From RUG563 sp045590215 (GTDB lineage: Bacteria > Bacillota > Clostridia > Christensenellales > Aristaeellaceae), in NCBI GenBank assembly GCA_045590215.1, contig JAZNQO010000008.1, positions 1 through 32,175 of the forward strand: DNA of 32,175 nt. Direction: 5' to 3'. The notes below the pieces were generated by a model, which saw nothing but the letters and a program-made list of their open reading frames with translations, made no database searches and was not told where the DNA came from. Made by a program: the position numbers and the translations under genes. This document shows, piece by piece, positions 15,631 to 22,698 of the stretch. The stretch's first letter is position 1. Every line of letters begins with the position of its first letter.

Positions 15631-15658
15631 GCAGGAAATTGGATACTATGCGTCGAAA
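15631..15658 (+). promoter_or_regulatory. Candidate sigma-H-type promoter for hpf
   Basis: GCAGGAAAT (15631-15639) fits the sigma-H -35 (RNAGGAWWW). After 12 bases GTCGAAA (15652-15658) matches RNNGAAT with one mismatch. In B. subtilis the hpf gene is partly under sigma-H. No convincing SigA promoter was found in this gap. Confidence 0.4.
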
Positions 15659-15734
15659 TAATAAAATACAAGCAAGAGATGAGAAAAATATAGCCGGAAG
15701 GCTCCGGCCATCATAATGCGAAAGGAGAATCGCC

Positions 15735-16274
15735 ATGAAAACCAATATTACCGCCAAGAACATGGTCATTACCCCCGGCATCAGCAACCGTATCTTCAAA
15801 AAGACGGCCACGATGGAACGTTATCTGAAGCCCGATACGGAGATGTTTGTGCGTCTTCGCAAGGAAAGAGACGAGCGCATCTGCGAGATCACGGTGCCCA
15901 TGAAAGGGGTCACCCTGCGTGCCGAATCCGCCAGCAAGGATAATTTGTTCATGGCCATTGACCGTTGCCTGGCCAAACTGGAAAGGCAGATCCTGCGTCA
16001 TCGCAACAAGCTGGAAAAGCGGCTGCGTGAAGATGCTTATCAGGAGGAAGTACCCGAATTTATCGAAGATCCCCAAGCCTATGGCGTGGGCGAAAGGAAA
16101 ATCGTCCGCACCAAGACATTCCCCGTGCGCCCCATGGCTGTGGAAGATGCCATTTTGCAGATGGAGCTGCTGGGCCATTCCTTCTTCGTATTTGTGGATA
16201 TTGAAACGGAACGCACCAATGTGCTTTATTTGCGCAAGGACGGCGATCTGGGCCTGATGGTGCCGGAAGCCTGA
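15735..16274 (+). CDS. hpf: Ribosome hibernation promoting factor, long form
   Basis: 179 residues with AAAGGAG upstream. The N-terminal HPF/RaiA domain (1-100) begins MKTNITAKNMVITPGISN and binds the 30S decoding region. A charged linker (about 101-122) joins it to the C-terminal dimerisation domain KTFPVRPMAVEDAILQMELL...VLYLRKDGDLGLM (about 126-175). This long form alone drives 100S ribosome dimers in stationary phase. It stands alone between two terminators, with a possible sigma-H promoter, consistent with stationary-phase expression. Confidence 0.96.
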   Translation: MKTNITAKNMVITPGISNRIFKKTATMERYLKPDTEMFVRLRKERDERICEITVPMKGVTLRAESASKDNLFMAIDRCLAKLERQILRHRNKLEKRLREDAYQEEVPEFIEDPQAYGVGERKIVRTKTFPVRPMAVEDAILQMELLGHSFFVFVDIETERTNVLYLRKDGDLGLMVPEA

Positions 16275-16478
16275 TGTTTTCCGCCCGGCAGGAGCCGTTG
16301 AAGATGTGAATAATGCGTGCTGCACGGCACGCTCCATATAGACGGTTTATAGCCACTTATGTTTTCTTTCTGAATGGAAGGGCAATGCCCTTTGGAGAAA
16401 GGTCGGGGGTACTGTTTCGCCCCTGACACCACTCCTGCGGATGGCAGAAATCCGCAGCCTCCCTGTTATTTCCCGGTT
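16275..16478 (+). other. Gene-free stretch with a run of hairpins, possible diverged relative of the dispersed element
   Basis: No plausible coding frame. Inverted repeats lie at 16315-16332 (GCGTGC/GCACGC), 16378-16392 (AAGGGC/GCCCTT), 16402-16427 (GTCGGGGG/CCCCTGAC with a bulge) and 16435-16457 (CTGCGGAT/ATCCGCAG). Their order and spacing recall the 5' part of the elements at 3970 and 21300, and short words such as CCTGCGGA and GCCGCTG are shared. The match is too weak to call a copy with confidence. Confidence 0.4.
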
Positions 16479-16518
16479 GCCGCTGCAGACGGAGAGTGGC
16501 CGTTTGCAGCGGCTTTTT
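16479..16518 (+). terminator. Strong Rho-independent terminator downstream of hpf
   Basis: GCCGCTGCAGACGG and CCGTTTGCAGCGGC form a 14-bp stem with one G-T pair and a 7-base loop, followed by six T. It is 200 bases beyond hpf and may end that transcript. Confidence 0.85.
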
Positions 16519-16602
16519 TGCGTTTTTGTGGAAAGGCAAAGCGGAAGAAGCATATTTGGTGCAATTTATTGTAAACTTTTTGTATTTGTTAAAAAATAAG
16601 TC

Positions 16603-16631
16603 TTTTGTGTTTCGTATTTATGTGGTATACT
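16603..16631 (+). promoter_or_regulatory. Probable SigA promoter of the CotH-DUF4956-VTC operon
   Basis: TATACT (16626-16631) with a weak -35 TTTTGT (16603-16608) 17 bases upstream, within an AT-rich segment and 66 bases before the first start codon. Confidence 0.55.
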
Positions 16632-16697
16632 GTTTCTGTATTGAATGGCTTGAAGACGCACAGGGCTTGCCCGAAGCGTTTTTGAAGGAGGAACCCC

Positions 16698-19600
16698 GTG
16701 GCTAGACACAAGAAGCGCAAAAGCCGCTATAACAAGCGGGATGCACGCCTGCCCCTGATTTTGATTTTGCTGGGCGTATTATTCGTGTTTATTATCATCA
16801 GCCCCAAAGAAAAAACCATCAAGGCTCTGAACGTTACTTCTACCGGCATCGTATCCACCCATGCCGGCCTTCGCATCAGTGAAGTGATGAGCGATAACGT
16901 CAGTGCTTACCCGGATGAGCTGGGACGGTTTGGGGACTGGGTGGAGATTGAAAACACACTGGATACCCCCATGAACCTCAAGGGCGTCGGCCTTTCGGAC
17001 CGTAGCGACCGTATCATCTTCCTCTTCCCGGATATCACCCTTGGGGCGCATGCCCGTATCTGCGTGTTTGCGGATGATGTGAACCGGGATGTGCCGGGGA
17101 ATGTGCTGCATGCGAAATTTAAGATTTCATCACTCGGCGAATCGGTGTATCTGTTTGACGCCAACGGCGTGGCCATTGACCATGTGGAAGTGCCCACCAT
17201 GAACACCGACGAAAGCTATGCCCTGATGGATCACGGCAGCTTTGAAAGAACCTACGATTATTCCCCCGATTATCCCAACGGCGAAAACGGCCATGAAGCG
17301 TATCTGGCCAATTATGATTTCAACGATGGCCTTCTGATGATCAACGAAGTGATGCCTTCTCCCCGTTCCGGCATCCGGGATGAGGATGACGAATTGAGCG
17401 ATTGGGTGGAATTATATAACCTGAGCAATGAAGATATTCCCCTTGGCAATATGGCACTCAGCGATGACCCAGCCAAGCCCATCAAGTGGATTTTCCCGCA
17501 GAATGCGGTGATTCCGGCTGGCGGATATTATCTGGTGTTCTGCTCGGGGAAGGATAAGGTGGAAGTGAATACCGCCTATCCGCACACCAATTTTTCCATC
17601 AATAACCAAGAAGAAACGCTGGTGCTTTCCACCCTCGTGGGGGAACAGATTGACCGGGTGACGGTGCGCAATCTGGAAAAGGACACCAGCTATGGCCGGG
17701 GAACGGATGATTTGAGCCAGTGGCATATTTTTACATTGGCAACCCCCGGTGCGCCCAATAACGAGGCCGGGCAGGCCAAGGCGGATTTATATATGCGCGG
17801 GGTGAATTACTCCGGCGTGTATATTACGGAGGCTATGGCATCCTCCGCCAAGGTGCAGGCCTTTGCCGATCTGGAGGCCTGTGACTATGTGGAGCTTTAT
17901 AACTCCTCCGCCCAGACGGTGGATCTTTCCGGCTGGGGATTGAGCGATAATATCGGTTGGCCCTTGAAATGGACGTTTCCGCAGGGGACGTCCATTTTTC
18001 CGGGAGAATATAAGGTGATTATGCTGGATGGCTCCGAAACAGCCGGAACCAACGCCAACAGGCTTCACGCTTCCTTCAGCATTCCCAGAACCGGCGGCGA
18101 AGTGATGACCCTTTCCGATGCCAATGGCCGGGTATTGGATAAGATGTATCTGCCGGAAATTCCCACGGATGTTTCCTACGGCAGAACCTTGGGCGCCGGC
18201 GGCTTTTTTTATTATGATGCGCCTACCCCCGGCAAGGAAAACGGCCACGGCTTTTCCGGATTTTCTCAAAAGCCGGTGTTCAGCCTGCCGGCCGGCCTCT
18301 ATACCGGCACCATCAGCGTTTCCATTGAAGTACCCAAGGGCACCACAGTGCGCTATACGCTGGATGGCTCCATCCCCACCATTGATAACGGCATCCTGTA
18401 CACCCCCGGCTGTGCGGACTTGACCAACTTTTCCAGCCATCGGGTGATCCGTGCCCGGGCGTTTGAGCCGGGAAAGCAGCCTTCCGATACCGTGACGGTG
18501 TCCTATATCATGAACACCTATCACGCCATGGATGTGGTATCGCTGGTGTGTGAACCCAATGAGCTCTGGGACGAGGCTACCGGCCTTCTCTCCGATGCAC
18601 CTGACCCCAAATATTATAAAGAGGGGCAGGAGCTGGTGGTCAATAAGGAAAAAATTCCCTTCAAAACCCCTGTCTATCGTAACTGGGGGAAGATTGACCG
18701 CCCGGGCTATGTGGAACTTTTCAACCACACCACCGGCGAAGCCTATATTGCCCAAGGCATCAAGATGGATCTGATGGGGGACTACAGCTTGGATATGCCC
18801 CAGAAGTCCTTCAAGGTTCGGGCGCAGGCGGCGTACGGCGAAAAATATTTCAATTATCCCTTGTTTGAGGACAGAGACTATACCTTCTATAAGTCCTTTA
18901 CCCTGCGTAATTCCGGCAACGATAACGTGTGGACCCGGGTGGCAGACGGGGTGCAGACAAGGCTTGTGGACAAGTACCTGAACAATGACGTGATGATGAC
19001 GCTGGCATGGCGGCCTGTGGCGGTTTACTTAAACGGCACCTATTGGGGCCACTATAACATGCGTGAGCGGAAGGATCGCTTTTCCATCGGCCAGTTTGAA
19101 GGCCTTGATCTGGAAGATACAAAGACCTTGGAAAATATCACCATCCTCCGTGCAGGATGGGGCGAAGTGCAGGGCGATAACAGCGAATACCGGGCCATGC
19201 TGAAAGAAATCGAAAAGCTGTCGCCCAATACCAACCCCAATGACCTGCAATACCTCTACGACCATATTGATATTGATAACTACATCGAATGGTATGCGGT
19301 GAAGATGTTCTTCGGGGATTCTGACCCCGGCAATATCATGTTCTATAAGCTGCCCCATGAAGGCAGCAAATGGAAATGCGTGCTGTTTGATATGGACTAT
19401 GGCCTCTTCCGCTCCCAGTTTGACAGTCCTATGTCTTACCTGAAAACAACCGGTATGGGTCAGCAGAACATCAATAACACCATCTTCCGCAAGATGATCG
19501 AATCGGATGTGATCCGGGATCAGTTCCTGACAAGGTTGGGCGTAATTTTCCAGACGCTGACCACCGAAGTGATGATTTCGGAACTGGATGAATGTACGGC

Positions 19601-19856
19601 CATGATTCAGCCGGAGCTGCGGCGGCACTATGACCGCTGGGCGCAGTATAAAGAACCGGCCATCAATATCGACTCGCCTACCACCATGGAAGGATATCTA
19701 AGGTACTGGGAAACCCGTGTGAACCGTATGAAAGATACCATGACACGGAGGCCGTATCTGTTCTGGGGCTTTGTACAGAACCAGTTCGGCCTGACCAATG
19801 AACAAATGATTTATTATTTCGGAGCCCGTCCGGCCAACCCGGATGCCGAAAATTGA
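16698..19856 (+). CDS. Membrane-anchored protein with three lamin-tail domains and a CotH kinase-like domain
   Basis: 1052 residues from GTG 16698 with AAGGAGG 6 bases upstream. A strongly basic N-terminus (RHKKRKSRYNKR) precedes one membrane helix (18-35), predicting an extracellular body. Three similar lamin-tail-type beta domains follow at about 57-170, 211-330 and 372-490, each with an ISEVM/INEVM/ITEAM opening, DWVEIEN/DWVELYN/DYVELYN and a glycine-rich strand. A chitobiase C-terminal-like beta domain covers 526-604 (TVRYTLDGSIPT). The CotH-type kinase domain spans about 690-950, with KSFKVRAQ, YWGHYNMRERKDRF and KWKCVLFDMDYGLF, where DMD is the expected metal-binding site. CotH of Bacillus phosphorylates spore coat proteins, but this form is tethered to the membrane. 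First gene of an operon with DUF4956 and VTC proteins. Confidence 0.92.
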   Translation: MARHKKRKSRYNKRDARLPLILILLGVLFVFIIISPKEKTIKALNVTSTGIVSTHAGLRISEVMSDNVSAYPDELGRFGDWVEIENTLDTPMNLKGVGLSDRSDRIIFLFPDITLGAHARICVFADDVNRDVPGNVLHAKFKISSLGESVYLFDANGVAIDHVEVPTMNTDESYALMDHGSFERTYDYSPDYPNGENGHEAYLANYDFNDGLLMINEVMPSPRSGIRDEDDELSDWVELYNLSNEDIPLGNMALSDDPAKPIKWIFPQNAVIPAGGYYLVFCSGKDKVEVNTAYPHTNFSINNQEETLVLSTLVGEQIDRVTVRNLEKDTSYGRGTDDLSQWHIFTLATPGAPNNEAGQAKADLYMRGVNYSGVYITEAMASSAKVQAFADLEACDYVELYNSSAQTVDLSGWGLSDNIGWPLKWTFPQGTSIFPGEYKVIMLDGSETAGTNANRLHASFSIPRTGGEVMTLSDANGRVLDKMYLPEIPTDVSYGRTLGAGGFFYYDAPTPGKENGHGFSGFSQKPVFSLPAGLYTGTISVSIEVPKGTTVRYTLDGSIPTIDNGILYTPGCADLTNFSSHRVIRARAFEPGKQPSDTVTVSYIMNTYHAMDVVSLVCEPNELWDEATGLLSDAPDPKYYKEGQELVVNKEKIPFKTPVYRNWGKIDRPGYVELFNHTTGEAYIAQGIKMDLMGDYSLDMPQKSFKVRAQAAYGEKYFNYPLFEDRDYTFYKSFTLRNSGNDNVWTRVADGVQTRLVDKYLNNDVMMTLAWRPVAVYLNGTYWGHYNMRERKDRFSIGQFEGLDLEDTKTLENITILRAGWGEVQGDNSEYRAMLKEIEKLSPNTNPNDLQYLYDHIDIDNYIEWYAVKMFFGDSDPGNIMFYKLPHEGSKWKCVLFDMDYGLFRSQFDSPMSYLKTTGMGQQNINNTIFRKMIESDVIRDQFLTRLGVIFQTLTTEVMISELDECTAMIQPELRRHYDRWAQYKEPAINIDSPTTMEGYLRYWETRVNRMKDTMTRRPYLFWGFVQNQFGLTNEQMIYYFGARPANPDAEN

Positions 19857-19885
19857 TGGCACGAGAATGAAGGAGGAACTACACC

Positions 19886-20587
19886 ATGGAAAACACAACC
19901 TTGACCTTTAACGATGTCGCGAATGGCAATGCCAATGTATCCGATTGGTTTGCGGATCAATTTGCCACCTTTGTGCCGCTGAATGTGCTGTTTGCGCTGG
20001 TGGCTGCTTTTGTGGCCGGCTCCGTGATTGCGCTGGTGTATAAGAAAACCTATCGGGGCGTGCTTTACAGCCCTTCCTTCTCCCTGACCCTGATTATGCT
20101 CACGCTGGTCACAACCCCCGTTGTTATGTGTATCGGCAGCAACGTGGCTTTGTCCATGGGTATGGTGGGTGCTTTGTCCATTGTACGCTTCCGTACCGCT
20201 GTGAAGGATCCCCTTGACACAGCCTATATGTTCTGGGCGTTGACCATGGGCATTCTGCTGGGTGCTAATGCGTATGTGATTGCTTTGGTTGCGCTGATTG
20301 GCATTGCCTGCGCCATGCTGCTGATTTCCTATAAGCGGCTGCGCTCCCCCAACAGCTACCTCTTGGTGGTGCATCATGATGAATATGCCCAGAAGGATAT
20401 CGAAAGCGAACTGAAGCGGAACGTGCGCTTCTATCGCATCCGTTCCAAGACCGTCACCCGCAACGGCAGCGAAACCACGGTGGAAATCCGGCTGGATCAT
20501 CGGGTGAATATTGTGTCCAATATGCTGGAAATCAATGGCGTGCATGAAGCAACGCTGGTAGCCTGCCAAACGGAAGCGGGGGCGTAA
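19886..20587 (+). CDS. DUF4956 domain-containing membrane protein
   Basis: 233 residues, AAGGAGG upstream. Hydrophobic helices lie at about 31-52, 63-84, 113-128 and 129-148. The family hallmark GALSIVRFRTAVKDP spans 95-109 between helices. A soluble C-terminal domain of ~85 residues (from about 150) has an alternating strand-helix pattern that could be ferredoxin-like. No function is established for DUF4956. Its position between a CotH-like protein and a VTC-type polymerase recurs in many bacteria (from memory) and points to a membrane partner of the polymerase. It begins 29 bases after the CotH gene. Confidence 0.92.
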   Translation: MENTTLTFNDVANGNANVSDWFADQFATFVPLNVLFALVAAFVAGSVIALVYKKTYRGVLYSPSFSLTLIMLTLVTTPVVMCIGSNVALSMGMVGALSIVRFRTAVKDPLDTAYMFWALTMGILLGANAYVIALVALIGIACAMLLISYKRLRSPNSYLLVVHHDEYAQKDIESELKRNVRFYRIRSKTVTRNGSETTVEIRLDHRVNIVSNMLEINGVHEATLVACQTEAGA

Positions 20588-20590
20588 GAA

Positions 20591-21295
20591 ATGGCACTGC
20601 CCCTTCGCCATGAGCTGAAATTTTTGATTTCGGATATGCAGTACAGGGTGCTCTCCAATGTGATGAAGCCGCTGCTGCATCTGGATAAAAACGCCGAAAG
20701 AAACGGCGGTTCTTATCATATCCGCTCCCTCTATTTCGATACCGTTTTTGATGATGCGTATTACGATAAAATGGACGGCGTGAAGGACCGCAATAAGTAC
20801 CGTATCCGCATCTATAACCTGAAAGACACGGAAGTGTTCATGGAATGCAAGACCAAGGTGGGTGCCCTGATTTCCAAGCGAACGGTGGAAATCGGAAGGG
20901 ATATGGCGGAGCAAATCATCGCTTGCGACCCGACAGGATTGCAGAAAACCCGGTATGGCCTGCTTGGCGATGTGTATCGGGAAATGCGGACAAACCTTCT
21001 GCATCCCGTTGTGATTGTGGACTATGAACGGGAAGCGTACCTGCACCCAGCAGAAGAAGTGCGTATTACCTTCGATAAGCACCTGCGCACAGGGCTTCAG
21101 TCCATTGACCTGTTTAACCCCAAAATCCCCACCATTCCCGTCTTTGACGATGAGCAGAATATGGTGCTGGAAGTGAAGTATAACCGGGTGCTGCCCCCTT
21201 ACCTTGCGGATATGCTGTCCTTCGCCATTGGCGGCGAGGCCGTGCAGCAGGCTGTGTCCAAGTATACCCTCTGCCGCAGGTATGAACAGAAGTAA
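20591..21295 (+). CDS. VTC domain protein, probable inorganic polyphosphate polymerase
   Basis: 234 residues, about the size of one VTC catalytic tunnel domain. Paired charged residues of the triphosphate-tunnel fold are visible: HELKF (7-11), IRSLYFDT (44-51), KYRIRIY (69-75), ECKTK (85-89), SKRTVEI (95-101), VDYEREAY (143-150), RITFDKHLR (158-166) and LEVKYN (193-198). In yeast Vtc4 this fold makes polyphosphate from ATP and needs membrane partners for export. The gene starts three bases after the DUF4956 stop with no strong ribosome site of its own, suggesting coupled translation. There is no SPX domain or membrane helix, so DUF4956 may supply the membrane part (inference). Confidence 0.9.
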   Translation: MALPLRHELKFLISDMQYRVLSNVMKPLLHLDKNAERNGGSYHIRSLYFDTVFDDAYYDKMDGVKDRNKYRIRIYNLKDTEVFMECKTKVGALISKRTVEIGRDMAEQIIACDPTGLQKTRYGLLGDVYREMRTNLLHPVVIVDYEREAYLHPAEEVRITFDKHLRTGLQSIDLFNPKIPTIPVFDDEQNMVLEVKYNRVLPPYLADMLSFAIGGEAVQQAVSKYTLCRRYEQK

Positions 21296-21299
21296 GGCT

Positions 21300-21685
21300 T
21301 TTTCATGGGCTTTGCCTCTGCGACCTTATCAGGGGGAAGCTTCCTTCCGAACCTGCCTGCTGCGGAAAAGCGGTCTTGCTTTCCTGATGGTTTGTGCCGC
21401 TGAAATGGAAGGACGATTGACAGAATGATTTCCGGGTGGGCGTTTCCAAACGCCCTGCCGGATGCACAGCATCCGGCGAAAACGAAAAAATTGCCGAGGG
21501 AAAAGTTTACTTTTCTACTCGGCAATTTTTATCGTTTTCTTTTACTCGGAAATTTACATTTCATTCCCCCAACGCAACGGGCGCATATATTTTGCGAAAG
21601 GCTTTCACCGTGTTCGCCAGATGGAGTCCAGAGGCACGGCTTCTGGTGCAGGGGTGTGGGGGCTGTATAAGCCCCCGCATATCTC
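21300..21685 (+). repeat. Dispersed intergenic hairpin-array element, copy B
   Basis: Same element as 3970-4356, same orientation. Stems: 21438-21455 (GGGCGTTT/AAACGCCC), 21458-21476 (CCGGATGC/GCATCCGG), 21487-21529 (AAAATTGCCGAG/CTCGGCAATTTT with T-run), 21628-21646 and 21658-21676 (GGGGGCT/AGCCCCC). The third stem has a T-A pair in copy A and a C-G pair here; the last stem's outer pair is A-T in copy A and G-C here. The element fills the whole gap between the convergent VTC and AEC genes, and its third stem could terminate transcription from both sides. Frames across it look like chance ORFs. Confidence 0.75.
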
Positions 21686-21702
21686 GGTCTGCCATACCTT
21701 CG

Positions 21703-22617
21703 TCACACAAACACGCACATCACGGCGAACACGCACAGGGTAACGGCGGTCATGGCGGAGAGGGCAGAAGATACTTGCTCTCTTTCCTCGGGGCGATCGG
21801 CGAAGATGGGCACCACATAGGGGGCAGGCAGCATAAAGGCCAGAATCATAGCTCCGGTATGCACGATGGGGAAGAAGATATTCACAAGCAGAATGATCCC
21901 CAGCATGCCGCCCATGATACCAAGGCGCAGAGCCACGGTTTTCAGGGTATCTTTTTGTTTGAGCTCTGCAAAACGCAAATCATAGCCCACGGAGAGCAAA
22001 ATCAGCATGCTCACAGGAGCCGAAATAAAGGCCGTACAGGCGTCAATGACGGGAGCAATACCAATCTTGCCCAGCATGCCATAAAGCCCTGTTGCGCCCA
22101 ATAACAGCCCTGTAATCACGCCCCAAACCACGGGGGTTGTGAAACAGTCCTTTACCATGGTTTTCATGCTGCGGTTGCTGCCGGCAAGGAGTGCCTTATA
22201 GATGGTGAAGCAGAAGAACGCCTGCCCCAGATCAATGAGCGCGAAGGCGGATTTGTCCACATCCGGAAACAGCAGCATGAACAGAGGATAGCCCAGCATT
22301 CCGCCCTCAAAGCCGCACATGAGGAAAGGGGTCAGCGTGCCGGGCATTTTCATTTTACGGCACAGCACCTTGCCAAGCATTAGCCCCAGACACCCGGCGA
22401 TAAAGATCACCAGCGGCAGAATCAGGCTTTTTTCGTCATACTGCGCCGTGGCAAAGGCACCGATGACCACAAAGGGCAAGCCGATATCCACAGCCACTTT
22501 TTTCAGGGCATCAATGCCGTCCCGGCTCAGGATATTTTTCTTGCGGCAAAGCACACCCAGGAACAGAGCCAGAAAAACAGGCAGTGCCGTTTTGATAACG
22601 CCCATCAGCGTTTCCAT
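21703..22617 (-). CDS. AEC family transporter (auxin efflux carrier-like)
   Basis: 304 residues from ATG 22617, 10 bases after GGGAGG; an ATG three codons earlier (22626) is only one base from that ribosome site. About ten hydrophobic helices fill the protein in two groups of five, as in the AEC/PIN fold: ALPVFLALFLGVLCRKK at the start, and a central loop with FTTPVVWGVITGLLLG. Family members move organic acids such as malate, or serve as small-solute effluxers; the substrate is not predictable here. It lies 81 bases downstream of pheT, but a hairpin with a T-run stands between, so it may depend on read-through or have a weak promoter I did not find. Confidence 0.9.
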   Translation of the reverse strand: METLMGVIKTALPVFLALFLGVLCRKKNILSRDGIDALKKVAVDIGLPFVVIGAFATAQYDEKSLILPLVIFIAGCLGLMLGKVLCRKMKMPGTLTPFLMCGFEGGMLGYPLFMLLFPDVDKSAFALIDLGQAFFCFTIYKALLAGSNRSMKTMVKDCFTTPVVWGVITGLLLGATGLYGMLGKIGIAPVIDACTAFISAPVSMLILLSVGYDLRFAELKQKDTLKTVALRLGIMGGMLGIILLVNIFFPIVHTGAMILAFMLPAPYVVPIFADRPEEREQVSSALSAMTAVTLCVFAVMCVFV

Positions 22618-22643
22618 AGGTTTCATTCCTCCCGATTTTCATG

Positions 22644-22682
22644 AAAAAGGGGAAAGCACCCTATCGGCGGCAATCCCCTTTG
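22644..22682 (-). terminator. Terminator or attenuator after pheT
   Basis: On the minus strand AAAGGGGA and TCCCCTTT pair across a long loop and run into five T, 16 bases after the pheT stop. The long loop makes it moderate in strength; it lies just before the AEC gene. Confidence 0.55.
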
Positions 22683-22698
22683 ATTTTATTGGTAGAAA

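Noticed and set aside
16496..16705. 69-codon frame ahead of the CotH gene
   Set aside because: It contains the terminator stem and the promoter of the CotH operon and has no ribosome site.
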